DNA of 64,000 nt from Lachnospiraceae bacterium. GTDB taxonomy: Bacteria; Bacillota; Clostridia; Lachnospirales; Lachnospiraceae. Below are positions 17,615 through 25,607 of this stretch, piece by piece. Below the pieces are notes generated by a model. It ran no database searches. It was given only the letters and a program-made list of their open reading frames with translations, and was not told where the DNA came from. The number at the start of each line of letters is the position of its first letter. Positions within the stretch are counted from its first letter, which is position 1. The DNA lies in the NCBI GenBank assembly GCA_022845955.1, contig AP025576.1:3038001-3102000 (forward strand), written 5' to 3'. A program made the translations under genes and the position numbers.

Positions 17615-18781
17615 ATGGAGCTTCGTTTTGCATCCAGAATGAAGGACTATGAAGAAGGCATTTTCCAGGTGCTGAATGAGAAGAAGGAGGAACTGGTGCG
17701 GCAGGGGCGGACTGTGTATAATCTTTCCGTCGGCACACCGGATTTCCAGCCCCGGCAGGATATTATGGACGCGGTGGCAGAGGCGGCCCGCAGGCCGGAG
17801 AATTACAAATATGCGCTGCGTGATCTGCCGGAACTGACGGAAGCGGTTATCGGCCGCTACCGGAAACGGTATGGCGTAAAGCTGGAGCCGGAGGAAATCA
17901 TGTCGGTATATGGTTCCCAGGAGGGGATTGCGCACATCGGCCTGTCTCTGTGTGACAAGGATGATATTGTGCTTGTACCGGATCCCGGTTATCCTATTTT
18001 TGCAATAGGACCTTCCCTGGCAGGAGCCAGGCTCATGACCTATGATTTGACGGAAGAAAACCATTATCTGCCGGATCTGGAGGCGTTGGGAGAGCTGGCA
18101 GACAAAGCCAAATTTATGATTGTATCCTATCCCATGAACCCTATCTGCAAGTGCGCACCCCGCAGCTTTTATGAAGCGCTGATTCCCTGGGCAAGGAAGC
18201 ATGAACTGCTTATCATTCATGACAATGCGTATTCGGATATCATCTATGACGGGCGGAAGGGGATTTCTATTTTGTCTGTCCCGGGGGCAAAAGAGGTGTG
18301 TGTGGAATTTTATTCCCTCTCCAAATCCTTTAACTATACAGGGGCCAGGATGGGCTTTCTGACAGGAAATAAAGAACTCGTACAGAATTTTAAAAAACTC
18401 CGTTCCCAGATTGATTACGGAACCTTCCTTCCCGTGCAGTACGGGGCCATTGCGGCCCTGACAGGGCCGGACGAGCCGGTGCTGGAGCAGTGTGAAGAAT
18501 ATAGAAAACGGCGGGATGCGCTTTGCGGGGGATTCCGTTCCATCGGCTGGAATGTGCCGGACAGTGAAGGGACCATGTTCGCCTGGGCGCCGATACCGGA
18601 AGGTTTTGAAGACGATACGGCATTTGTCATGGAGCTTATGGAAAGGACAGGTGTCCTGTGTACGCCCGGCAGCAGTTTCGGTAAACTGGGGAAAGGACAT
18701 GTGCGTTTTGCGCTGACCCTCCCGGTGGAAACCATCACCCAGGCGGTACAGGCTGTTAAGGAAAGCGGTATTCTTCCGTAA
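17615..18781 (+). CDS. PLP-dependent aminotransferase, LL-DAP aminotransferase-like
   Basis: A fold-type I aminotransferase of 388 residues. The PLP lysine is K237 in SLSKSFNYTGARMGF, with VYGSQEGIAH (phosphate loop), PDPGYPIF and HDNAYSDIIYDG (cofactor Asp and Tyr). Overall it resembles the LL-diaminopimelate aminotransferase branch, which would serve lysine and peptidoglycan synthesis; other amino acid substrates are possible. The start follows GGAGGA at 17605-17610; longer in-frame starts at 17552, 17588 and 17603 lack a good ribosome site. Confidence 0.85.
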   Translation: MELRFASRMKDYEEGIFQVLNEKKEELVRQGRTVYNLSVGTPDFQPRQDIMDAVAEAARRPENYKYALRDLPELTEAVIGRYRKRYGVKLEPEEIMSVYGSQEGIAHIGLSLCDKDDIVLVPDPGYPIFAIGPSLAGARLMTYDLTEENHYLPDLEALGELADKAKFMIVSYPMNPICKCAPRSFYEALIPWARKHELLIIHDNAYSDIIYDGRKGISILSVPGAKEVCVEFYSLSKSFNYTGARMGFLTGNKELVQNFKKLRSQIDYGTFLPVQYGAIAALTGPDEPVLEQCEEYRKRRDALCGGFRSIGWNVPDSEGTMFAWAPIPEGFEDDTAFVMELMERTGVLCTPGSSFGKLGKGHVRFALTLPVETITQAVQAVKESGILP

Positions 18782-18827
18782 CGGTTACCTGTTGTCCGAC
18801 AGAAAAAGGGAAATGCTTCCCCAGGTG

Positions 18828-18856
18828 TTGACACAGGGAGCTGATTCTATTATACT
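18828..18856 (+). promoter_or_regulatory. Consensus promoter of the nrdDG-dut operon
   Basis: TTGACA (18828-18833), 17-bp spacer, TATACT (18851-18856): an almost perfect vegetative promoter about 330 nt before nrdD, leaving a long leader. Confidence 0.75.
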
Positions 18857-18865
18857 TATATCTGC

Positions 18866-18881
18866 ATACAAGATATAGTAT
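18866..18881 (+). promoter_or_regulatory. Candidate NrdR box
   Basis: ATACAAGATATAGTAT. Its reverse complement matches the NrdR box consensus ACACTATATATAGTGT at 12 of 16 positions. It lies about 10 bp past the -10 element, where a repressor would block initiation. A partial mirror copy (TATACTTATATC, 18851-18862) overlaps the -10. NrdR generally represses ribonucleotide reductase genes. Confidence 0.5.
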
Positions 18882-18980
18882 ATGAAGTGCTGCAGACGAC
18901 AGGATATGGTATTATCCTGTCGGCAAAAACAGCCGGAACCTGCATTCCGCAGGGATTGCAGGATACGGATGACAATACAA

Positions 18981-19162
18981 AAGGTAACGTATGACCGGAT
19001 GAGGGAAACTATGCCGGGGTGCTCCGGACGAAGGAGACACTTCCCGAAGCTGCTTCCAGCAGGCCGGATTTTTTGCCCGTTTTGTGTGACTGTGCAAGCA
19101 AGCCGGTGAATCATCGGAAGTCATGGATATCAGGACAGACCGGCAGTCAGGAATACGTGCCA
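18981..19162 (+). ncRNA. Candidate cobalamin riboswitch in the nrdD leader
   Basis: The closing stem pairs GGTAACGTAT (18983-18992) with ATACGTGCC (19153-19161). Between them lie GAGGGAA (19001-19007), CCGGGGTG with TCCGG (19014-19026), TCCCGAAGCTG (19042-19052), GCCGGTG/CGGAAG (19102-19120) and the B12-box-like AGTCAGGA (19145-19152). These occur in the order of a cobalamin aptamer, with some insertions. The ribosome site AGGAG (19176-19180) is 15 nt downstream, suggesting control of translation. The leader also has a 9-bp hairpin at 18898-18921. No covariance search was possible. Confidence 0.6.
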
Positions 19163-19186
19163 AAAGAGCGCAGATAGGAGAGAAAG

Positions 19187-21379
19187 ATGGATACTACGGT
19201 GCAGGGAATGAAAGAAAAGGAAGGTCAGGATTACGGCAGCGAATATAAGACCAGGCTGGATGTGAAGGTGGTCAAGAAGGATGGGACCAGAGAATCCTTT
19301 AATGTGCAGAAGGTGGTTAACGCGGTGGGTAAGAGCGCATACCGTGCCCTTACCAAGTTTACGGATGAAGACAAAAGAAAAATATGCCGTTATGTGATTG
19401 AAAAGGTGGACGAGCTGGAATGCCGTGAAATCCCCATCCCTGTTATGCATAATATTGTGGAAAGCGCACTGGAGGAGGTAAAACCCATTGTAGCCAAGAG
19501 CTACCGGGATTACCGGAACTACAAACAGGATTTTGTCCGCATGCTGGACGATGTTTATAAGAAGAGCCAGTCCATTATGTATATCGGGGACAAGGAAAAC
19601 GCCAATACTGACTCCGCCCTGGTTTCCACGAAAAGAAGCCTGATTTTCAATCAGTTGAACAAGGAGCTGTACCAGAAGTTTTTTATGACCACGGAAGAGA
19701 TACAGGCCTGCAGGGACGGCTATATTTATGTCCATGACATGTCCGCCAGAAGAGATACCATGAACTGCTGTCTGTTTGATGTGCGCAATGTCCTTTCGGG
19801 CGGTTTTGAAATGGGCAATATCTGGTATAATGAACCCAAGACCCTGGACGTGGCCTTTGACGTAATCGGCGATATCGTGCTCAGTGCGGCGAGCCAGCAG
19901 TACGGCGGCTTTACCGTACCCAGCGTGGATCTGATTCTGGAGCCGTATGCGCAGAAATCTTATGAAAGAGATTTGAATAAATACCTCGCCCTGGGTGTTC
20001 CCGCAGAAAAGGCAGAGGAAGTGGCCTACAGGGATGTGGTGAAGGAAATGGAGCAGGGCTTCCAGGGCTGGGAGTACAAGTTCAATACCGTAGCCAGCAG
20101 CCGCGGGGATTATCCGTTTATTACGGTAACGGCAGGAACCGGGACCGGCCGTTTTGCCAAGCTGGCGACCATGTCCATGCTGAATGTGCGCCGGGAAGGG
20201 CAGGGGAAGGACGGCTTCAAAAAGCCGGTGTTGTTCCCCAAGATCGTATTCCTGTATGATGAAAACCTGCACGGCGCCGGAAAGCCGCTGGAGGATGTGT
20301 TTGAAGCCGGCGTAAGATGCTCCGCCCGGACGATGTATCCGGACTGGCTGAGCCTGACCGGTGAAGGTTATGTGGCGAGTATGTATAAAAAATACGGGAA
20401 AATCATTTCCCCTATGGGATGCCGCGCTTTCCTGTCTCCCTGGTATGAAAGGGGAGGAATGCATCCCGCGGATGAAAAGGACGTTCCGGTATTCGTGGGC
20501 CGCTTCAACATCGGAGCCGTTTCCCTCCATCTGCCCATGATCCTGGCTAAGGCCAGACAGGAGAGCAGGGATTTTTATGAAGTGCTGGATTATTACCTGA
20601 ACCTTATCAGGCAGCTGCATATCCGTACCTATGCTTATCTGGGTGAAATGCGCGCTTCCACCAATCCCCTTGCCTACTGTGAAGGCGGTTTCCTGGGTGG
20701 AAACCTGAAGCTTTCCGACAAGATCAAACCCCTCCTGAAATCCGCAACCGCATCCTTCGGCATTACGGCGCTGAATGAAATGCAGATGCTCTATAATGGT
20801 AAATCCCTGGTGGAGGACGGTCAGTTCGCCCTGGAGGTAATGGAGCATATCAACAGCAAAATCAATGAGTACAAGGAACAGGACGGCAACCTTTACGCCA
20901 TTTACGGAACCCCTGCGGAGAATCTGTGCGGGCTTCAGGTGAAACAGTTCCGGAACAAATACGGGATCATAGAAGGTGTTTCCGACAGGGAATATGTGAG
21001 CAACAGCTTTCACTGCCATGTGACGGAAGAAATTACCCCTATTGAAAAGCAGGATAAGGAAGGTCGTTTCTGGAATCTGTGCAACGGCGGCAAGATCCAG
21101 TACGTGAAATATCCCATAGACTATAATACGGAGGCGGTAAAGACCCTCATCCGCAGAGCTATGGAAAAAGGGTTTTATGAAGGAGTAAACCTTTCCCTGG
21201 CTTACTGTGACGACTGCGGCCATCAGGAGCTGGAAATGGATGTGTGCCCCAAATGCGGAAGCCATAACCTTACAAAGATTGACAGAATGAACGGCTATCT
21301 GTCCTACTCCAGAGTCCATGGGGATACCAGGCTGAATGATGCCAAAATGGCCGAAATCGCGGAAAGGAAATCGATGTAA
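19187..21379 (+). CDS. nrdD: Anaerobic ribonucleoside-triphosphate reductase (class III)
   Basis: Glycyl-radical enzyme that makes dNTPs without oxygen. The 730 residues contain an N-terminal ATP-cone (about 20-110, allosteric site), the catalytic barrel, a C-terminal zinc site with two CxxC pairs (CDDCG and CPKCG) and the radical loop RMNGYLS with Gly703. ATG 19187 follows AGGAG. nrdG starts 1 nt after its stop. Control appears layered: promoter, NrdR box and riboswitch. Confidence 0.97.
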   Translation: MDTTVQGMKEKEGQDYGSEYKTRLDVKVVKKDGTRESFNVQKVVNAVGKSAYRALTKFTDEDKRKICRYVIEKVDELECREIPIPVMHNIVESALEEVKPIVAKSYRDYRNYKQDFVRMLDDVYKKSQSIMYIGDKENANTDSALVSTKRSLIFNQLNKELYQKFFMTTEEIQACRDGYIYVHDMSARRDTMNCCLFDVRNVLSGGFEMGNIWYNEPKTLDVAFDVIGDIVLSAASQQYGGFTVPSVDLILEPYAQKSYERDLNKYLALGVPAEKAEEVAYRDVVKEMEQGFQGWEYKFNTVASSRGDYPFITVTAGTGTGRFAKLATMSMLNVRREGQGKDGFKKPVLFPKIVFLYDENLHGAGKPLEDVFEAGVRCSARTMYPDWLSLTGEGYVASMYKKYGKIISPMGCRAFLSPWYERGGMHPADEKDVPVFVGRFNIGAVSLHLPMILAKARQESRDFYEVLDYYLNLIRQLHIRTYAYLGEMRASTNPLAYCEGGFLGGNLKLSDKIKPLLKSATASFGITALNEMQMLYNGKSLVEDGQFALEVMEHINSKINEYKEQDGNLYAIYGTPAENLCGLQVKQFRNKYGIIEGVSDREYVSNSFHCHVTEEITPIEKQDKEGRFWNLCNGGKIQYVKYPIDYNTEAVKTLIRRAMEKGFYEGVNLSLAYCDDCGHQELEMDVCPKCGSHNLTKIDRMNGYLSYSRVHGDTRLNDAKMAEIAERKSM

Positions 21380-21380
21380 C

Positions 21381-21956
21381 ATGCGCTACCACAACATTAC
21401 AAAGGATGATATGCTCAACGGCGACGGCCTCCGCGTGGTTCTTTGGGTATCCGGCTGCGAGCATTGCTGCAAAGAATGCCAGAATCCCATTACCTGGGAT
21501 CCGGAGGGCGGCCTGCCCTTTGACGAAGCTGCCAGAAAGGAAATTTTCGGGCAGTTGGATAAATCATATATTTCCGGTATCACTTTTTCCGGCGGAGATC
21601 CCCTTCATCCTGCAAACAAAGGGGATGTGCGCAGTTTGATGAAGGAAATTAAGGAAAAATATCCCGATAAAACCATCTGGCTGTATACCGGGGATGTATG
21701 GGAGCATTTATACCGGGATTCCCTCATGCAGTATGTAGATGTGCTGGTGGACGGGGAATTTGAGATTGCAAAGAGAGATGTGAAACTGATGTGGAAGGGC
21801 AGCTCCAACCAGAGGGTGGTCGATGTGCAGGCGTCCCTGAAACAGGAAAACCCGGCGGTGCCGGTCCTTCACAGCCCGGATTATCCATGCACGGAGGATA
21901 CTTTACAGATGACGGCGGACGGACAGAAGGAGAGGAGATCAGGATGCGGAGAATAG
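21381..21956 (+). CDS. nrdG: Class III reductase activating enzyme
   Basis: Radical SAM protein of 191 residues that installs the glycyl radical on NrdD. The cluster motif C-x3-C-x2-C is seen in SGCEHCCKECQNP, followed by TFSGGDPLHP (SAM-binding GGDP). Start at 21381, beginning MRYHNITKDDMLNGDG as in the family; the 21336 start would lie inside nrdD. Its last 13 nt overlap dut. Confidence 0.96.
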   Translation: MRYHNITKDDMLNGDGLRVVLWVSGCEHCCKECQNPITWDPEGGLPFDEAARKEIFGQLDKSYISGITFSGGDPLHPANKGDVRSLMKEIKEKYPDKTIWLYTGDVWEHLYRDSLMQYVDVLVDGEFEIAKRDVKLMWKGSSNQRVVDVQASLKQENPAVPVLHSPDYPCTEDTLQMTADGQKERRSGCGE

Positions 21957-22462
21957 CAAAATTTATGAAGGTGAGCAGGGAACAGTTTTTCTCTGATTTT
22001 AAGGATTCCTTTCCGGCTTATACGCAGGAACAGATCGGCGGTATCTACGAGGCTTTAAGGCTGCCTGCCAGGGCAACCAGCGGCAGTGCGGGCTACGACT
22101 TTTTTACTCCGGTTTCGCTGGAACTCAAGCCTGGGGAGACGGTTAAAATCCCCACGGGCATCCGCGCTTCCATGCAGCCGGAATGGGTGCTTCATTTGTA
22201 TCCCAGAAGCGGGCTTGGATTTAAGTTCAGGCTGCAGCTGAATAACACGGTGGGGATTATAGACAGCGATTATTTCAACAGTGATAACGAAGGCCATATT
22301 TTTGCAAAGATAACCAATGATTCCAACGAAGGGAAGGTGCTGAAGCTGCAGGCCGGCGAAGGTTTCATGCAGGGTATTTTCCTGGAATATGGAATAACCG
22401 AGGATGATAATGCCGGCGGCGTGAGAAACGGCGGCTTCGGAAGTACGACACAGAGCGTATAA
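21944..22462 (+). CDS. dut: dUTP diphosphatase family protein
   Basis: Hydrolyses dUTP to dUMP, giving the dTMP precursor and keeping uracil out of DNA. All five trimeric dUTPase motifs are visible in 172 residues: SAGYDFF, YPRSGLGFK, NTVGIIDSDY, GEGFMQGIF and RNGGFGSTTQ. An N-terminal extension of about 40 residues is longer than in the smallest family members. A dCTP deaminase or bifunctional role cannot be excluded. The start follows AGAGGAG and overlaps nrdG by 13 nt, so it is co-expressed with the reductase. Confidence 0.88.
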   Translation: MRRIAKFMKVSREQFFSDFKDSFPAYTQEQIGGIYEALRLPARATSGSAGYDFFTPVSLELKPGETVKIPTGIRASMQPEWVLHLYPRSGLGFKFRLQLNNTVGIIDSDYFNSDNEGHIFAKITNDSNEGKVLKLQAGEGFMQGIFLEYGITEDDNAGGVRNGGFGSTTQSV

Positions 22463-22486
22463 CCAGACTCCTTTCCGGACAAACTA
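22457..22486 (+). promoter_or_regulatory. Candidate sigma-G/F promoter inside the dut-spoVAF hairpin
   Basis: GTATA (22457-22461) and CAAACTA (22480-22486), 18 bp apart, resemble forespore promoter elements (GHATR / CATNHTA, one mismatch). Transcription would start at about 22492, in the loop of the hairpin at 22467-22509. Confidence 0.4.
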
Positions 22487-22513
22487 TATCTATATGTCCG
22501 GAAAGGAGTTTTT
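22467..22513 (+). terminator. Terminator of nrdDG-dut whose 3' arm holds the next ribosome site
   Basis: A perfect 15-bp stem: ACTCCTTTCCGGACA (22467-22481) with TGTCCGGAAAGGAGT (22495-22509), then TTTT. The AAAGGAG in the 3' arm is the Shine-Dalgarno site of the spore germination gene, so a read-through mRNA would have its ribosome site locked. Confidence 0.85.
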
Positions 22514-22517
22514 ATAT

Positions 22518-24014
22518 ATGGCAATGGAAAAGAAGCATTCCATGGAAGAGAAGCATTCCATGGAAGGGAAACATTCCACGGAAGAAAAGATGTCCACAAG
22601 CCTGGAAACAAATATGGCTTACCTGAATAAAGTCATTAAGGCGGATAAGAATTTTGACGTGATCTACCGGGTGATACAGATTGGCGGAAAAAACGCTTGT
22701 ATCTATCTGATTGACGGTTTCTGCAAGGATGAAATGATGCAGAAGCTGCTGCAGCATTTTATGGATATGACAGAGGAAAATATGCCGGAAAATGCCCATG
22801 AAATGTCAAAGAGCTTCGTGCCTTACGTGGAGGTGGATCTGAAGGATACCTGGGAAGAACTTCTTTACAGCCTGATGTCCGGCGTCTTTCTGCTGTTTGT
22901 GGACGGTTTTGACAAATGTATCCTGATAGATTCCAGAACTTATCCCGCGAGAGGGGTGGAGGAGCCGGAAAAAGATAAGGTGCTCAGAGGATCCAAGGAT
23001 GGCTTTGTGGAGACTATTGTTTTTAATACCGCCCTTATCCGCAGACGAATCCGTTCCACCGATCTGGTGATGGAAATGATGCATGCCGGGAAAAGCTCCA
23101 AGACGGATATTGTGCTTTGTTACATGGATACCCGTGTTGATCACGCTTTTCTGGAAAAAATCAGGGATAAAATTAAGAATATCCAGGTGGATGCGCTGAC
23201 CATGAACCAGGAAAGCCTGGCAGAATGCCTTTATGACAGAAGGTGGTATAACCCTTTTCCAAAATTCAAATTTACAGAACGCCCGGATACGGCATCCGCC
23301 CAGGTTCTGGAGGGTAATATCATAATTCTGGTGGATAATTCCCCTTCGGTGCTGATTATGCCAACCTCTATTTTTGATGTGGTGGAGGAGGCGGATGATT
23401 ATTATTTTCCGCCCATAACCGGTACGTATTTAAGGCTTTCCCGCTTTATTATCGCCATACTGACCTATCTGATGACTCCTACCTTTCTGCTTCTGATGAA
23501 ATATCCGGATTTGATACCGAAAGGCTTTGAATTCATTATGGTGAGGGATACGGTAAATATTCCCCTTATCTGGCAGTTCCTCATTTTGGAGCTGGCTATC
23601 GACGGCCTCCGCCTGGCGGCAGTCAACACGCCGAATATGCTGAGTACCCCCCTGAGTGTCATGGCGGCGCTGGTGCTGGGTGAATTTTCCGTAAACAGCG
23701 GGTGGTTTAATTCCGAAGTCATGCTGTACATGGCGTTTGTGGCTATAGCCAACTATACCCAGTCAAGCTATGAGCTGGGTTACGCCCTGAAATTCATGCG
23801 TATTATTAACCTGATACTCACGGCTGTTTTCGGGGTTTGGGGCTACGGGGCAGGAATCCTTCTTGCCGTCGTATTTATGGTTACAAACCGTACCGTGTCC
23901 AACCAGAGCTATATTTATCCCGTCGTACCTTTCAATGCCAGACAGCTTGCCAAAAGGCTTTTCCGGCTGCGGCTTCCGGGAGCGCTGGATCCGGTGGATA
24001 AAAAGGGAAACTAA
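22518..24014 (+). CDS. spoVAF: SpoVAF/GerA-family spore germination protein
   Basis: GerA-type membrane protein of 498 residues. A hydrophilic N-terminal half (DGFCKDEMMQKLLQ, the RSTDLVMEMM block, DILVDNSPSVLIMP-like segment) is followed by about five membrane helices from residue 300 and a basic C-terminus. It most resembles SpoVAF, which sits with the SpoVA dipicolinate channel in Bacillus; here no spoVA genes adjoin. The N-terminus carries three copies of a six-residue repeat HS(M/T)E(E/G)K, an unusual feature. Start chosen at 22518, nine bases after AAAGGAG; 22494 lies in the hairpin. Confidence 0.88.
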   Translation: MAMEKKHSMEEKHSMEGKHSTEEKMSTSLETNMAYLNKVIKADKNFDVIYRVIQIGGKNACIYLIDGFCKDEMMQKLLQHFMDMTEENMPENAHEMSKSFVPYVEVDLKDTWEELLYSLMSGVFLLFVDGFDKCILIDSRTYPARGVEEPEKDKVLRGSKDGFVETIVFNTALIRRRIRSTDLVMEMMHAGKSSKTDIVLCYMDTRVDHAFLEKIRDKIKNIQVDALTMNQESLAECLYDRRWYNPFPKFKFTERPDTASAQVLEGNIIILVDNSPSVLIMPTSIFDVVEEADDYYFPPITGTYLRLSRFIIAILTYLMTPTFLLLMKYPDLIPKGFEFIMVRDTVNIPLIWQFLILELAIDGLRLAAVNTPNMLSTPLSVMAALVLGEFSVNSGWFNSEVMLYMAFVAIANYTQSSYELGYALKFMRIINLILTAVFGVWGYGAGILLAVVFMVTNRTVSNQSYIYPVVPFNARQLAKRLFRLRLPGALDPVDKKGN

Positions 24015-24080
24015 CAAGAACAAAATAAAAATGGACCCGATGCCGTGCAGCAAGTGCGCGGCATGATCGGAACACTAATA

Positions 24081-24118
24081 AATACAGGTGCCCGCTTTTC
24101 CGGCGCCTGTATTTTATA
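24081..24118 (+). terminator. Terminator after spoVAF
   Basis: 12-bp stem AATACAGGTGCC (24081-24092) / GGCGCCTGTATT (24102-24113) with one G-T pair, followed by TTATATT. Confidence 0.7.
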
Positions 24119-24181
24119 TTGTGGGAACAGCCCGTCCCATGCTAAAACAGGAAGAATGTACAAAAGTTATAGGAGGAGAGG

Positions 24182-24334
24182 ATGCCGCAGGGCACAAAGG
24201 GCCGTCTGAACTATTACCCGCGATTTGGTAAAAGGAAGATTCAGTATCCGGGAGTGTATGAGAAACACAATAGGCCCCACGATTGGCGCCCGTTCCGGTC
24301 CGGGGACGGTGGCGCTGTTCTTCCTGGGGGATAA
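24182..24334 (+). CDS. Possible small basic protein, 50 residues
   Basis: An open frame starting MPQGTKGRLNYYPRFGKRK with a textbook ribosome site AGGAGG (24171-24176) five bases before the ATG. The product would be basic and rich in Arg, Tyr and Gly. I do not recognise it and see no promoter. The ribosome site is its only real support. Confidence 0.35.
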   Translation: MPQGTKGRLNYYPRFGKRKIQYPGVYEKHNRPHDWRPFRSGDGGAVLPGG

Positions 24335-24369
24335 CAGGTAGGGAGTTCAGGGGTGGTTATAGACAATGA

Positions 24370-24403
24370 AACAAAGACAAGACCCGGGCTGATAGGCCCG
24401 GGC
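24370..24403 (-). terminator. Terminator of the cotJABC operon
   Basis: CCCGGGC / GCCCGGG stem (24383-24402) with a 6-nt loop. On the minus strand it is followed by TCTTGTCTTTG, a T-rich tail. It lies about 75 nt past the cotJC stop. Confidence 0.55.
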
Positions 24404-24417
24404 TGCTGTATGAAGAT

Positions 24418-24514
24418 AGGTTAACTCTTGCATTTGTCGAATTCAGGGTTAGAAGGCAACGCCTTCAACCCGCCAAGGTTAACTCTTGCATCTGTCGAAT
24501 TCAGGGTTGAAGGC
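24418..24514 (-). repeat. Duplicated 3' end of cotJC
   Basis: The last 39 bp of cotJC with its stop codon (24476-24514) recur just downstream at 24418-24457 with one substitution and one inserted base. The 18-bp spacer holds an inverted partial copy, so the downstream copy can fold (GGGTTGAAGGC against GCCTTCTAACCC). Confidence 0.85.
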
Positions 24515-25084
24515 GTAGAAGTTTTTGCTGTCGAGTTTATCCTGGACGATGCGGAGAGCTTCTCCGAAACGCTGGAAATGTACGACTTCACGCTGACGCA
24601 GGAATCGGATGGGGGCGGCAACCTCTGGATCCTTTACGGTTCTTAAGATATTGTCGTAGGTGGTACGGGCCTTCTGCTCCGCAGCCATATCCTCGGTCAA
24701 GTCGGAGATGATATCTCCTTTGGACTGGAATTCACAGGCGTTGAAAGGAATTCCGCCAGCGGCCTGAGGCCAGAGAGCGGTGGTATGGTCGATATAATAA
24801 GGTCCGAAGCCGGAATTTTCAATTTCTTCCATAGACAGATTTTTGGTGAGTTGGTATACGATGGATCCGATCATTTCAAAGTGCGCCAGTTCTTCCGTAC
24901 CGATATCTGTAAGCAGTCCGGCAACTTCTCTGTACGGCATGGTATAACGCTGGGAGAGATAACGCATGGAAGCGCTCAGTTCTCCGTCCGGTCCACCGTA
25001 TTGGGAGATAATAAACTGTGCCAATTTTGCGTTGGGCTCCTTGATATTTATCGGAAACTGCAGTCTTTTTTCATAATTCCACAT
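24479..25084 (-). CDS. cotJC: Spore coat protein CotJC, manganese-catalase-like
   Basis: A 201-residue ferritin-like protein of the manganese catalase family found in the spore coat. Metal-ligand glutamates are visible in DIGTEELAHFEMIG and AAEQKARTTYDNIL, and in RQREVVHFQRFGE. Opening MWNYEKRLQFPINI is typical. Third gene of cotJABC, 7 nt after cotJB. Its C-terminus AFNPEFDRCKS is encoded in the stretch that is duplicated downstream. Confidence 0.95.
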   Translation of the reverse strand: MWNYEKRLQFPINIKEPNAKLAQFIISQYGGPDGELSASMRYLSQRYTMPYREVAGLLTDIGTEELAHFEMIGSIVYQLTKNLSMEEIENSGFGPYYIDHTTALWPQAAGGIPFNACEFQSKGDIISDLTEDMAAEQKARTTYDNILRTVKDPEVAAPIRFLRQREVVHFQRFGEALRIVQDKLDSKNFYAFNPEFDRCKS

Positions 25085-25091
25085 TTACGTT

Positions 25092-25373
25092 TCACACCCC
25101 TTCCCATGGCAGAGGCGCAAGGCCCCAATTCCATTCCCTGTTATTCGGATCCGCAGTTGCAAGGTTAAGCGGAAAATATTTGGTGGCAAATTCCGCAGAC
25201 ATCTTATTCAGCATCCGATTGTAATAGTTGAAATAATTCAGCGCTTCTCTGTCAAAGGGATGGGTATCCAGATATTCGGTGAGCTCTACCACTACAAAGC
25301 TTACGATGCTGATGTTGTGCAGGCTGCGTTCCTGCTCCGGGTTCGCGCAAGGCGGGCAATTCTGACAACTCAT
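25092..25373 (-). CDS. cotJB: Spore coat protein CotJB
   Basis: A 93-residue protein with the CotJB core (VVVELTEYLDTHPFDREALNYF). The N-terminal MSCQNCPPC is cysteine-rich. Start set at 25373 because its ATG overlaps the cotJA stop as ATGA and AAGGAG lies 9 nt upstream; a start three codons earlier would touch the ribosome site. Confidence 0.93.
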   Translation of the reverse strand: MSCQNCPPCANPEQERSLHNISIVSFVVVELTEYLDTHPFDREALNYFNYYNRMLNKMSAEFATKYFPLNLATADPNNREWNWGLAPLPWEGV

Positions 25374-25540
25374 TTCACACATCTCCTTCCAGTAAAAGGT
25401 TTGATTAATTCAGGAAAGATTGTGCCGCATGTAAAGGCTTCGTCCAGATCCTCACAGATGTTGGTCATATGCTGCCAGGGAACATAAGCCATAGCTATGG
25501 GAAACTGTTCGAAACATTCGTCATAGTTATAATCCTGCAT
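25370..25540 (-). CDS. cotJA: Spore coat-associated protein CotJA
   Basis: A 56-residue protein beginning MQDYNYDECFEQFPIAMAYV and continuing PWQHMTNICEDLDEAFTCGT, matching small CotJA. First gene of the operon, preceded by GAGGAG. Upstream an AT-rich imperfect hairpin (AAACTC ... GAGTTT on the minus strand) reaches the ribosome site. The expected sigma-E promoter was not found with confidence. Confidence 0.92.
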   Translation of the reverse strand: MQDYNYDECFEQFPIAMAYVPWQHMTNICEDLDEAFTCGTIFPELIKPFTGRRCVK

Positions 25541-25607
25541 AAAACTCCTCTCATATACTACATATTTATTTAATATTATGATATGTGGAGAGTTTGCCTT
25601 TTGCTAC

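Noticed and set aside
19130..21382. A 750-codon open frame antisense to nrdD
   Set aside because: It mirrors nrdD almost end to end, has no family motifs, and results from codon bias; nrdD is unmistakable on the other strand.
24421..24621. A 66-codon minus-strand frame over the cotJC end
   Set aside because: It is an out-of-frame reading of cotJC that runs into the duplicated 3' end.
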